64,000 nt of DNA from the NCBI GenBank assembly GCA_947491935.1, contig CANLLF010000002.1:496001-560000 (forward strand). Reading direction: 5' to 3'. The position numbers were made by a program, and so were the translations under genes. Shown here piece after piece: positions 16,557 to 25,378 of this stretch. Position 1 is the first letter of the stretch; each line of letters starts with the position of its first letter. The notes under the pieces are model-generated. The model saw only the letters and a program-made list of their open reading frames with translations. It did no database searches and was not told the origin of the DNA. The DNA is from an uncultured Roseicyclus sp. GTDB taxonomy: Bacteria > Pseudomonadota > Alphaproteobacteria > Rhodobacterales > Rhodobacteraceae.

Positions 16557-18857
16557 TTACGCCAGTTGCGCGGTGATGTCCGTGCCTTTGGGAACGCCCC
16601 TGATCTCGACTATCGAGAGGCCGCAGCGCAGGCGTACAATGTCTCCGGTCCGGGTCACAACCGGCGCGGCGGGCCAGGCGCTGAGGTCATAGACCTGCTC
16701 GGCGTCCCAGCCGTGGATCACGGTGACGCCGCCATAGGCGGGTTTGAAGATCTTGGCTCCGGGTTCGGGGGTGATCACCGACACGCCGGATCCGGTGCTG
16801 ACCACGTGGTCGCCCTCGCCAAGAACCAGCACGTTCCGGCCCGGGCCTGCATCGATGGTGGACGCGCCTTCGCCGTCGTTGATCACGTCGTTGCCGTGGC
16901 CGCCATAGATGTTGTTGCGGCCGGTATGGCCGTGGATCACGTCGTCGCCGGTGCCGCCGTCGAGCGTGTCGCGCCCCGGGCCGCCATAAAGCGTGTCGTT
17001 GCCCGCTTCACCATAGAAGGCGTGGCGGCGGTTGGCCTGTTTGGCGCGCGCGATCATCGTGTCGTTGCCCGCGCCGCCATAAAAGGTGGCCGATCCGTGT
17101 TTGGGGCCGATCATCACGTCATCGCCGGTGGAGCCGGTCACGTCGACCTCCACCCGTTCGGAGGTTTCGAACTCGATCGGGCTGTCGGGGTGGGCCACGA
17201 TGCGGATGCGTTTGCCCTCGGTCTGGGGGCCTGTGCCCGCGCCGTCCTCCTTGCGGGACACGACGGTGGCGATCCGGATTTTCTCGACATTGGCGGGGCA
17301 GTGGAGGATGTAATCGTCGGGGCCCGCCATGTACCACAGGGTATCGGTGCCGCCGTCCTTCTCCTCCTTGATCTTCTCGGCATCCGCGCCGTAGGCCCAG
17401 TAATCATTGTCGGCCCGGCCGCCGGCCAGCACGACGGAGCCGTCCACGGCCATCATCGCGTTGACGCCTTCGGCGGGGTTTTCGAAGCCGCGCAGATCGA
17501 GGCCCAGATCGAGCGCGCCGCGCACAAGCTCGTCGCGCAGCTCGTCGAGCGGTGCGGTGTCGGCGAGGTTGGTGGTTTCGCCAGGATCTTCTACAAGATC
17601 ATAGACGTGTTCTTCGCCGTTGGGATAGCGGAAGTAGCGGTATTGGCTAAGCCCCTCGACCGAGGGGCGCACCGACAGGGTGCCGAAGACGCAGGTGATG
17701 GGGGATTTGGTGCGGTCATAGCTGCCGAAACTGTCATCCATCAGGGGCAGGAGGGATTGGCCGGAGGTCCAGTCGGGGCGCGGGGGCAGGCCCGCAAGCT
17801 CCATGATCGTCTTCGGGATATTGTGGAGGGAGACGGGCAGGTCGACCTCCCCCGGTTCCATATCCGCGTGCCAGATTCCGAGGGGGATATGGGCGGCTGA
17901 ATCCCACTGGCTCATCTTGTGGAAGCTGTCGTGGTTGCCGAGGTTGAAGCCGTTGTCGCTGAGGAAAATGACGGTTGTGTTGGCGGCGAGGGGAGAGGCG
18001 CGCAGGGCGTCCATGAAACGCCCGATCTCGTGATCCACATGGGAGATGCAGGCGAAATAGGCGCGGACGACCTCGCGCCAGGCATTGTCGCCCGCCTTCT
18101 CCGGCGTCCAGACGCCATTGGCGATATAGGCGGCCTCGTAGACGGCGAAGCCGGGTTGCGGCCCGAAGTAATCCTCGGGCGCGGCGATGGAGGGCCAGAC
18201 GATATCGGCGGGGTCGTATTGGGCGTAGAAGCGGTCGGGCGCGACGAGGTTGTAGTGGGGGTGTTTGAAGCCGAGCTGGATCAGGGTGCGGGTGCCGGGA
18301 TCGGCGCGGGTGAGGAAATCGATGGCGTTCTGGGCGACGTGGAAATCGTAGAAGCGATCATCCTGGCTGCCGTCATCATCGGGGTGGTTGACGCCTTTGA
18401 TGCCCGGCCCCCGGTCGAGATAGGCGTGGACCTTGCTGCGGCGGCCCTTGTCCTCGGCCATCGGTTCTTCGTGGAACAGGAGGCGGCGATACTCTTCGGG
18501 CATCGGCTTGTAATTGCTGTCCACCTTGCCGGTGGTGAAATTGTAGAAGCCCGCGCGGCGCAGGTCGTATTGCCACGCCTTTTCAGGGGGATAGATGTCG
18601 CGCCAGAACCGGTTGAGGTCGACGAGACCGGACCGGAAGGGCGAGATACCGGTGGCCAGTTCGGCGCGGCACGGCGCGCAAAGGGGGACGGTGGCATAGG
18701 CGTTGGTGAACCGCGTGCCTTCGGCCATGAGACGGTCGAGGTTCGGGGTCTGGATGCGCAGCCCGAAGGTCTCGCGCCAGGTGAAGACGTCGATCATGTC
18801 ATCGACCCAGATCACGCAGATATTGCCGTCTTTGAGGCTGTCGCGGGTGAAGGCCAT
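16557..18857 (-). CDS. Sulfatase with C-terminal RTX calcium-binding region
   Basis: 766 aa. Residues 1-480 are a type I sulfatase: IWVDD metal site near 16-20, then CAPCRAELATG at 60-70, where Cys60 would be converted to formylglycine. HPHYN near 205 and FLSDNGFNLGNHD further on add the remaining metal ligands. Residues 575-690 hold RTX nonapeptides (GGAGNDTM, GEAGNDTLY, GGPGRDTLD, GGTGDDVIH, GGHGNDVIN) that bind calcium and mark type I secretion substrates. There is no Sec signal. ATG 18857 has GGAGGG upstream and sits two bases after the upstream stop. No type I exporter is in the window. Confidence 0.9.
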   Translation of the reverse strand: MAFTRDSLKDGNICVIWVDDMIDVFTWRETFGLRIQTPNLDRLMAEGTRFTNAYATVPLCAPCRAELATGISPFRSGLVDLNRFWRDIYPPEKAWQYDLRRAGFYNFTTGKVDSNYKPMPEEYRRLLFHEEPMAEDKGRRSKVHAYLDRGPGIKGVNHPDDDGSQDDRFYDFHVAQNAIDFLTRADPGTRTLIQLGFKHPHYNLVAPDRFYAQYDPADIVWPSIAAPEDYFGPQPGFAVYEAAYIANGVWTPEKAGDNAWREVVRAYFACISHVDHEIGRFMDALRASPLAANTTVIFLSDNGFNLGNHDSFHKMSQWDSAAHIPLGIWHADMEPGEVDLPVSLHNIPKTIMELAGLPPRPDWTSGQSLLPLMDDSFGSYDRTKSPITCVFGTLSVRPSVEGLSQYRYFRYPNGEEHVYDLVEDPGETTNLADTAPLDELRDELVRGALDLGLDLRGFENPAEGVNAMMAVDGSVVLAGGRADNDYWAYGADAEKIKEEKDGGTDTLWYMAGPDDYILHCPANVEKIRIATVVSRKEDGAGTGPQTEGKRIRIVAHPDSPIEFETSERVEVDVTGSTGDDVMIGPKHGSATFYGGAGNDTMIARAKQANRRHAFYGEAGNDTLYGGPGRDTLDGGTGDDVIHGHTGRNNIYGGHGNDVINDGEGASTIDAGPGRNVLVLGEGDHVVSTGSGVSVITPEPGAKIFKPAYGGVTVIHGWDAEQVYDLSAWPAAPVVTRTGDIVRLRCGLSIVEIRGVPKGTDITAQLA

Positions 18858-18859
18858 GC

Positions 18860-19618
18860 TCAGCCCTCCGCCCAGAGGTGATGGCGGGCGAGGGCCGCGA
18901 GGCTGGTCGTATCCGCGGCCCCGTCTGACATCAGAAGCGCGCGGCCGGGAAAGAGCCAGACATCGAGGATGAGCGCGGCGCCGAGGGTTTTGAACAGCTT
19001 CGGGCGGTGGTTGCGGCAGCCGATGAAGAGGCTTGCGGGGCCGGTCAGGACAGGCGCGCGGGCCTGGGCTTTGCGCCTCGTCCCGTCCAGCGAAACGGCC
19101 AACTGGTCGCCATGAAGCGACACGATCAGGAGCCGGGGCGTTTCCGTGGCGGGGCAGGGCAGATCAACCTCGATCAGATCGTTGTCGTCCTTGACGGTCA
19201 GGGTTTCGGCGGCCTCGGAGAGGAACAGGTAATTGCCGCCTTCTGCGGCGTTCAATGTCAGGAGCGTGCGGGCCTCGTCGCCCGGCGGCGTGTAGAAGCG
19301 GATCGCCATGGTGGCGGTGCGGGCCGCCTTTGTGACGCCTTCGGCGACCATCCCGCAATGGGTGCCCGCGCGACATTGCAAGCCGAAAAGCCCGCCGATT
19401 TCAGCGGATTGACCCAGGCCCTTGTTGGGTTCGGTCGGGATGGCGGCGGGGCCAGTACCGTGGGGTGTCCACCGCGTGATGGCGCCGGTGGCGGGGTCGG
19501 TATCCATGGCGTCTTCGCGGCCATGCCACCAATAGGCCTCGCCGAGGGCCGCGGCGACGGCATCGGGATGCGCCTCGCACAGCGCGCCGGGGGGCAGGGC
19601 GGCGTCGAGATCCAGCAT
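18860..19618 (-). CDS. Unknown protein, possible LamG/concanavalin-like fold
   Basis: 252 aa; ATG 19618 overlaps the upstream TGA (ATGA), so the longer in-frame start is not needed. The second half alternates strands in a way typical of jelly-roll lectin-like domains: TMAIRFYTPP, TLLTLNAAEGGNYLFL, RLLIVSLHGDQLAVSLDG, ASLFIGCRN and LILDVWLFPG. That resemblance is by eye only. No signal peptide or membrane helix. It lies between the RTX-sulfatase and a 487-aa unknown in one polycistron, so a shared carbohydrate-related role is plausible. Confidence 0.6.
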   Translation of the reverse strand: MLDLDAALPPGALCEAHPDAVAAALGEAYWWHGREDAMDTDPATGAITRWTPHGTGPAAIPTEPNKGLGQSAEIGGLFGLQCRAGTHCGMVAEGVTKAARTATMAIRFYTPPGDEARTLLTLNAAEGGNYLFLSEAAETLTVKDDNDLIEVDLPCPATETPRLLIVSLHGDQLAVSLDGTRRKAQARAPVLTGPASLFIGCRNHRPKLFKTLGAALILDVWLFPGRALLMSDGAADTTSLAALARHHLWAEG

Positions 19619-21081
19619 CAGGCGCGGCCCGCCGTGATTGGCAGATGGGCGGGCAGGGCCCACCGGTGCAACGTGACGCCAGTGGCGCTATCGAGGGCCC
19701 AATCATCCCGCAGCGCGCCGGTATTGGTGACGCCGCCGCTTGCATAGGCGAGGCGCAGATCCGGGCCCTTGGGCAGTTTGGAGAGGTGGATCAGAATGGC
19801 CTGCGGATCATCCCCGGCAATCTCGACCCGCTGGATGCGGGCCGCATTCTCGCAACCGGTCAGGTGAAACCCGAAATGGTCGCCCGTGCCGCGGGGCGCG
19901 TCGGGATCGAGGCGGAGCGGGCCATTGGCGCGGGCCGTCACCCGGAGCACCTTCCCCTCAAGTTCCGCCAGATGGAGCAGGGGGCATTTCCACGTCGCGG
20001 CTTCGGCGATGGCGCTGGCCGTCATTTCGGCCTGCTGACGGCGGGCCACATCCGTCGGGCGATCATACGGGTCCAGTTCGAACATGTAGGCGGGGGCGGA
20101 ATGGATCAGGCGATGGTCGCCATGGGACCAGCCGAGTTCCCATTGACCATCGAGCGCGGGTTGCGGGGCGATATCGGGCAGGCCGGATTCGAACCGGGCC
20201 ACGAAGAGCGGGCGGTCGAAGCCGAGGGACCAGAGGCCCTGGCTGATCGTCTCCATCACGGCGAGCATCCCGTCGCGATAGGCGATTGCGGTTTCGGAAT
20301 GATCCTCCAGCGCGAAATCGAGGGTGACGGCAAGGATCTTGGCCGGTTTGCCGATCAGCGCGGCGGCGGATTTGAGGTTCTTCGCGGCGATCAGGAGGTT
20401 CTGGACGGCGTGGCCCCTGGCCAGATCGGCGGCCGTGGGGGAGGCATCGGTTTCCACGCGGGCCATGAAGACGGGCAGCGGCCCGTGATCGTCCATCCGC
20501 CAGTGCAGGACGGTTTCGGCGACAAGCGCCTCGTGCGTCAGTTCCCGCAGATGTTCGAACCGATCCTGATCCGACGCGGTTTCGATCCCGGCATGGCCGA
20601 CCGCGCCGATATCATCGGCGGGCGCAAGGATGTGTTGCGGAAACGCGGCGGGGCCGGGATTGGCCAGCGCCGCGCGGGCACCGCCGACACCCAGAATGCC
20701 AAGGATCGGGCCCGCGGGCTCCGCGATGATATCGCCGCCCTCCACATGCTGGCGACAGCCGCGCACGCCCTGCGCCCCGGGCAGGCGCGCGGTGAAGCGC
20801 AGCCAATCCCCCTCGCGCCGGGTATCCCAGGCGTCGATGCCCTCGGGCGGGTCGGCTTGAATGGCCACTTGCGCGGGTTGCGCGGGGGCCGAGGGGCCAT
20901 CGGACATCCGCAAGGCAAGGTCCTCCACCACGCGATCCGACAGGCGCAGGACGAGACCGGTGGGATCATAGCGGATCACGTCGCCATTCCGGGCGCGCAG
21001 GACCACGCCGTGCCCTTCGATCGGGCCGTCTTCTGTATCGGGAGTATCGGTCACCACGCTCGCCCCATTGGTTGTGGCCAC
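19618..21081 (-). CDS. Unknown 487-aa protein in the sulfatase/glycosyltransferase operon
   Basis: Not recognised. It has no signal peptide and no membrane helix. Residues 25-130 look beta-rich. A central alpha/beta part has strands followed by charged helices (ILAVTLDFALED, RPLFVARFESGLPD) and several Asp and His residues (GWSHGDHRLIHS, FELDPYDRPTDVARR). That could be an active site of an esterase or hydrolase, but I cannot match a family. The last 150 residues are again beta-rich. It is coupled to its downstream neighbour by an ATGA overlap. Confidence 0.6.
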   Translation of the reverse strand: MATTNGASVVTDTPDTEDGPIEGHGVVLRARNGDVIRYDPTGLVLRLSDRVVEDLALRMSDGPSAPAQPAQVAIQADPPEGIDAWDTRREGDWLRFTARLPGAQGVRGCRQHVEGGDIIAEPAGPILGILGVGGARAALANPGPAAFPQHILAPADDIGAVGHAGIETASDQDRFEHLRELTHEALVAETVLHWRMDDHGPLPVFMARVETDASPTAADLARGHAVQNLLIAAKNLKSAAALIGKPAKILAVTLDFALEDHSETAIAYRDGMLAVMETISQGLWSLGFDRPLFVARFESGLPDIAPQPALDGQWELGWSHGDHRLIHSAPAYMFELDPYDRPTDVARRQQAEMTASAIAEAATWKCPLLHLAELEGKVLRVTARANGPLRLDPDAPRGTGDHFGFHLTGCENAARIQRVEIAGDDPQAILIHLSKLPKGPDLRLAYASGGVTNTGALRDDWALDSATGVTLHRWALPAHLPITAGRA

Positions 21082-21120
21082 GTTAAGCCGAGGCCGCCGG
21101 TGCCGCCAAGCCCTCGCGGC

Positions 21121-22953
21121 CTAGATTTCGCGCCGGTCGAATTGCAAGGAGCCCGAGGCCGCGCGGTCGGCGTCTTCGACAAACCCCTTGTCGGCCAGAA
21201 CGGGGCCATAATCGGTGCGATACCGGCTGGCCTGATCGTCGGAAATGACGGGAAAGACGACCCGTTCGACGCTGCCGAGATCAAGGCCCGCGAGCCGTTC
21301 TTTCGGCAGGTCAGCGGCGCGCCCGATGCGCAGGGCGTTGGGTTTGAAATCAGAGAGATAGGCCTGCAGGCCCGCGGCCTGATCCGGCGCGTCACCGGGC
21401 AGGACCAGCGGGCCATCGGTGAATTTCAGGCGGCTGCTGTCGTCCAGACCGGCGCGTTTGGCGAGGTCTTTTCCGTAAGAGATGAGGGCCGCGCGGCTGT
21501 CCTGGGCCATGTAGATCAGGCCGGTGCTGATCCTGACCGTCCGCATGGCGATGAAGCCGATGCCCGCCCCGACTTCCAGCACGCGGGGGCAGCCTTCCAG
21601 ATACCCCGCGATGTTGCGGGCGTGGCGACGCTCGAACCGGCCTGCGATGATGGCATCGAGGCTTTCGGGCGAAAACACGCGGGGGTCGGCGGGCAGGTCG
21701 ATCTCGTGGTTGGGCACCCATTCGAGGCCGATTTCGGTGGCGGTGTCGATCGTGCCCTGCACGTAAGGGTCGCCGTCGGTGGCGGCCCATCCGGCCACGT
21801 TGTCGTTGCGGCGGTCTTCCCTGGGCTGATCGGCCACCTTCTTTTCCACCCGGCTCATCAAAGCGGCGATCTTGGCGGGATCGCGGGCCTGGGGCGGCTT
21901 GGCCTCCACCTTGGTGATCGGGACTTTGCCGGCCTCGATCAGGCCATCGCGGAGCTCCGCGTAAGCATCGGTCTGGCGGTATTCGTCGAGCCGCGCCTCC
22001 ACCCGGTCGAGGGCGGTGTGGTGCAGTTTGTTCAGAACCGGGTCTTTCAGCAGCTCGGCCATGATGCGGGCGCGTTTTTCGGCGTGGATCAGGGCGGTCT
22101 GGTCTTCGACTTCGTTGCGGTCCTGAAGCGACCAGTAATCGGCGTTATACTTGTCTTTCTTGTTGTTCACGTTGCCGCGGAATTTGCGCACGGCGTAGCT
22201 GTCGACCGATTTCACCGCGTAATGGTTCATCTGGCACCAATCATAGCCGATGGTGCGCCGGATCGAGCGCCAGCCGCGGAACTTGAAATACTCCTCCATC
22301 GGCCGCCCGGACCCGTTGAGCCATTTGACGCTGTCGGGGAAGTCCGTCTCCAACCACTTGTTCTTGATCGACGGGCGGTGGATGCCGAGTTTCCAATACT
22401 CGTGGTCGAACTTGAAGAGCGTCTTCACCCCCCAGCCCTTGTTCCAGAGCGGCGGGGCGGAGCGGGTATATTGCTCGGTCACCGGATCGCGGGACCAGTC
22501 GACAACCCCCGCGGACCCGAAGATACGCCAGGTGATGACAAGGCCATTTGCGCCCTGGGCCACGGTATCGTCGAGCATGCCTTCCACGGTGCCGGAGGGG
22601 TGGCGGATGCAGAGGAATTCGTCCGCGTCGAAGACCAGAACCCAATCGGCGGCGCGCACAATCGGTTCGGCCTGGGCGTGGTTGAGGGCGGAGGGCTGCG
22701 GTTTCTGGCCTTCGGGGATGACGTTTTCGCAGTGATGGCCGAGGCCCAACTCCTCCAACCGGCGCAGCATGTCGTCGGTGCCGTCGGAGCAATCATTGGT
22801 GTAGACGAGGATATCGGTGAAGCCGACGGCGAGGTGATGGGCGACCCATTCCAGGAGGAACGGCGCTTCGTCCTTCATCATCGACACGGCGAGGACCTGC
22901 CCGTGTTTCGACGTGGGTTTCAGCTTGGAGAAATCCGGTTTACTGCGCGCCAT
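21121..22953 (-). CDS. Glycosyltransferase family 2 fused to a methyltransferase-like domain
   Basis: 610 aa. Residues 18-310 are a GT-A family 2 domain: SMMKDEAPFLLEW, TNDCSDGTDDML, metal-binding DADE at 109-112, KGWGVKTLFKFDHEYW and FRGNVNNKKDKYNADYW. A Pro/charged linker at 340-395 leads to a Rossmann-like C-terminal domain with LEVGAGIGF at 459-467. This is motif I of SAM methyltransferases, followed by ARRHA/ISYGKDL-type elements as in FkbM-like proteins. It may couple sugar addition to methylation of the same glycan. First gene of the leftward block at 16557-22953. Confidence 0.82.
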   Translation of the reverse strand: MARSKPDFSKLKPTSKHGQVLAVSMMKDEAPFLLEWVAHHLAVGFTDILVYTNDCSDGTDDMLRRLEELGLGHHCENVIPEGQKPQPSALNHAQAEPIVRAADWVLVFDADEFLCIRHPSGTVEGMLDDTVAQGANGLVITWRIFGSAGVVDWSRDPVTEQYTRSAPPLWNKGWGVKTLFKFDHEYWKLGIHRPSIKNKWLETDFPDSVKWLNGSGRPMEEYFKFRGWRSIRRTIGYDWCQMNHYAVKSVDSYAVRKFRGNVNNKKDKYNADYWSLQDRNEVEDQTALIHAEKRARIMAELLKDPVLNKLHHTALDRVEARLDEYRQTDAYAELRDGLIEAGKVPITKVEAKPPQARDPAKIAALMSRVEKKVADQPREDRRNDNVAGWAATDGDPYVQGTIDTATEIGLEWVPNHEIDLPADPRVFSPESLDAIIAGRFERRHARNIAGYLEGCPRVLEVGAGIGFIAMRTVRISTGLIYMAQDSRAALISYGKDLAKRAGLDDSSRLKFTDGPLVLPGDAPDQAAGLQAYLSDFKPNALRIGRAADLPKERLAGLDLGSVERVVFPVISDDQASRYRTDYGPVLADKGFVEDADRAASGSLQFDRREI

Positions 22954-23113
22954 GTTGGGTCTTTGACCTTTTGGGCAGAGTGATACCGCAAAGCTGCACC
23001 TGCTGCCACACCGAGATGCGATTTGCAGTTGCGCGTTGCCTGGGCCGCCATCGCGGGCTTAGTATCCCTTAAAAAAATGAAGCAGTGGCAAACAAACTTC
23101 GGGAACAGGCACC

Positions 23114-23869
23114 ATGATTACCCCTGAGCAAATGGTTGCGGCCTCCCAGGCCAAGGAGATCCGCGCCCTCGATTTTTCCGCTTTCGACGAGGCCGATGTT
23201 GTGAATCTGATCGCGCAGCGATCGGAAATCATCTTCGATGAAGACCGGCCCGAAGGCATCATGAAACACTGGGCGGCGGGCCGGGAAGAGCCGATCCGCG
23301 ACCTTGCGCGCAGCCGCCGGGATGAGTTGCTGCGCCGCGCGGCCGGTGTGATCCGCGCCGAATATGACGAGATCAAACCGGCCATTGATGATCTGAAGCC
23401 CAAAAGCATCGCCGATATCGGCTGCGGCTACGCGATCTATGACTTGTTTCACTGGCGCGATTTTCCGGGACGTATCGTGCTTGTGGATCTGGAGGAAAGC
23501 GAGGAACGCCATTTCGGGTACAAGGAAACCGGATCGGCCTATTCCAACCTCGACAAGGCCAAGGCGTTTCTGGTCGCCAACGGAGTGACGGCACGCAACA
23601 TCACGCTGGTGAACCCGCAAAAGAAGGCATTGCCCAAGACAAAGGTGGATCTGGCGGTCAGCTTCATCTCCTGCGGGTTCCATTATCCCGTTGATACGTA
23701 CGAGACCTATTTCCGCGATGGGGTCAGTGCCAAGGGCGCGTTGATCCTGGATGTGCGGCGCCGCCGGGTGAACGAATCCCGCCAGACGCTTGAGGCGCTT
23801 GGCGCGATGCGGGAATTGACGGCATCGTCCCGAGGCAAGGCTGCGCGGCTCATGGTCCAGAAGGGCTAA
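23114..23869 (+). CDS. Class I SAM-dependent methyltransferase-like protein
   Basis: 251 aa. Residues 95-125 have SIADIGCGYAIYDLFHW, the glycine-rich SAM loop, then RIVLVDLEESEERHFGY with an acidic residue at the end of strand 2. VDLAVSFISCGFHYPVDTYETYF and GALILDVRRRR complete the fold. This resembles the putative sugar O-methyltransferase group. It is divergent from the glycosyltransferase-methyltransferase fusion with a 160-base gap, which supports a shared glycan role. Confidence 0.78.
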   Translation: MITPEQMVAASQAKEIRALDFSAFDEADVVNLIAQRSEIIFDEDRPEGIMKHWAAGREEPIRDLARSRRDELLRRAAGVIRAEYDEIKPAIDDLKPKSIADIGCGYAIYDLFHWRDFPGRIVLVDLEESEERHFGYKETGSAYSNLDKAKAFLVANGVTARNITLVNPQKKALPKTKVDLAVSFISCGFHYPVDTYETYFRDGVSAKGALILDVRRRRVNESRQTLEALGAMRELTASSRGKAARLMVQKG

Positions 23870-23914
23870 GACGGGCCGGTATCCCCAATTCAGGCGCTGA
23901 ACGGCCCGCCTCGC

Positions 23915-23936
23915 GTGTCCCGGATATCCGGGACAC
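23915..23936. repeat. Perfect 22-bp palindrome between convergent genes
   Basis: Half-site GTGTCCCGGAT (23915-23925) is followed immediately by its exact reverse complement (23926-23936). It lies 46 bases after the methyltransferase stop and 17 bases from the stop of the convergent membrane protein. There is no T-run on either side, so it is a poor intrinsic terminator. Confidence 0.9.
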
Positions 23937-23952
23937 CGGGGGGGTGAGGCGA

Positions 23953-25161
23953 TTAGGCCGGTGTCGCCTGACCGCGATGGCTGAGGCCGAAATGGTGGCG
24001 GTGCAGAACAAGCATCAAGACCACCATCGCCGCTTGAACCGCCAGAGCCGTCGCCGTCAGCGTCCAGTAGGCGACACCGAACTTGGCGATCAAACCGGCG
24101 GCAACGAGGCCCTTGTTGATCCAGAAATGCGTGAGCACCGAGAGGGCCACGCCCGGACAGATCAACGCGTAATTGCCGGGAGAGATCTGTTGCCCGGTCA
24201 AGAACCGCCTGACATAGCCCGTTGCGGACAGGATCGTCAGACCAAGCGCCAGAAACACAACTTCCAGCGACAGCAGACGGGTCAGGAACACCATTGTCTC
24301 GCCGGCGCCGCCATGCACATCGAACTGCACGTGGAGGCCATGGGCCTGACGCAGCATCAGGATGCCCAGAACCGTTGTCACCGGTGCAACCATCATGAGC
24401 GTCGGCGCCTGCTCCGCGTTGATGCCGTTCTCGAAGATCGATCGCAGGCCGAGGATCACGGCAACCAGCGCAATCACCGCGGATGTCACCAGAAAGAACG
24501 TCGACGCGATGATCGATATTCCGGCGGTCACGGCTGTAACGCTCATCGCGGCCGGGGCGGCGAGGCCGACACCCACCATTGCCAGGGCGAAGGCCGGCAT
24601 CATCTGCGCGAAGGAATTGTTCCTGGCACAATCGAACCCGCCGGAGGCCATGACCCGCGCAACAAACCGGCCCAATTGCCGAAAGGCCAGGTAACCAACG
24701 GCCAGAAACGCCATCAGGGCCAGCGGGAACAGGTATTCGACGACGCCCCACAGGCCGGGCACAAAGACCAGGCCGAGGATGAAGGCGCCGTTGATGGACA
24801 TTGCCAGGGCCAGCGGCAGCACCATCATCTGAGTCTCGGCATTGGAGGATGCGAGATTGCGCCCGGTCTCGGACGCGGTGAACTGCCCCATGCGGCGCAG
24901 GTTCCAGACCAGCAGCGCCAGGTTTGCCGTCCCGAAGATCGCAATGCCGGCCAGCGCCAAGATCACCGCAAAACCGAGAGCGGAATTGCCTGCCGCCAGG
25001 GCCGCCATAATGTCCTCGAACACCGGGACGGGCTGGTTGGGGTGCGGCACCCAGAACATCAGGTACATGAAAAAGCTGACGGAAAGCCCCCCGGCGCCCA
25101 CCGACGCCAGAAAGTAGAGCGGGGACCAGGTATCAGCAGCGCGTTTTATGTGTTGTGTCAT
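23953..25161 (-). CDS. Multi-spanning membrane protein (TDT-like; possible TsoY family)
   Basis: 402 aa with about ten membrane helices and short loops. The N-terminus WSPLYFLASVGAGGLSVSFF and the overall layout resemble the tellurite-resistance/dicarboxylate transporter superfamily. The GGFDCARNNSFAQMMPAFALAM region is distinctive. I believe it matches proteins named TsoY family (seleno)protein, in which this Cys position can be selenocysteine, but this is from memory. The codon here is an ordinary Cys. Single gene, convergent with the methyltransferase. Confidence 0.6.
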   Translation of the reverse strand: MTQHIKRAADTWSPLYFLASVGAGGLSVSFFMYLMFWVPHPNQPVPVFEDIMAALAAGNSALGFAVILALAGIAIFGTANLALLVWNLRRMGQFTASETGRNLASSNAETQMMVLPLALAMSINGAFILGLVFVPGLWGVVEYLFPLALMAFLAVGYLAFRQLGRFVARVMASGGFDCARNNSFAQMMPAFALAMVGVGLAAPAAMSVTAVTAGISIIASTFFLVTSAVIALVAVILGLRSIFENGINAEQAPTLMMVAPVTTVLGILMLRQAHGLHVQFDVHGGAGETMVFLTRLLSLEVVFLALGLTILSATGYVRRFLTGQQISPGNYALICPGVALSVLTHFWINKGLVAAGLIAKFGVAYWTLTATALAVQAAMVVLMLVLHRHHFGLSHRGQATPA

Positions 25162-25378
25162 TGGCTGTCTCCTTGATGGAGATGGCCTAGGCCGAGTCGG
25201 CGAGGGATGTCGGTGACATTGTTACCGGGCGGGTGGATGAGCTGGGGCGTGTTTGAGGGGACGGGCGGGCGTCGCGGCAGGCGGATGGTTCCCGTGGCCG
25301 GGGACAGGAGCCTCCGGCGGGAGTTTTTGGGCCAAAATGAAAGGGCGGGCGCGTTAACCTTAACAGATGGTGACTGCG

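Noticed and set aside
16479-17900. Plus-strand open frame opposite the RTX region with Gly/Ala/Val/Asp repeats
   Set aside because: The periodicity is the complement of the RTX codons; no ribosome site or family signature.
19645-22983. Very long plus-strand open frame (over 1,100 codons) opposite the 487-aa and 610-aa genes
   Set aside because: It is the antisense of two genes with real domain motifs, is rich in Gly/Arg/His without family features, and runs across the gap between them. A high-GC shadow.
23069-24751. 560-codon minus-strand frame across the methyltransferase and the membrane protein gene
   Set aside because: Low-complexity basic translation, antisense to the methyltransferase and out of frame with the ten-helix membrane protein.
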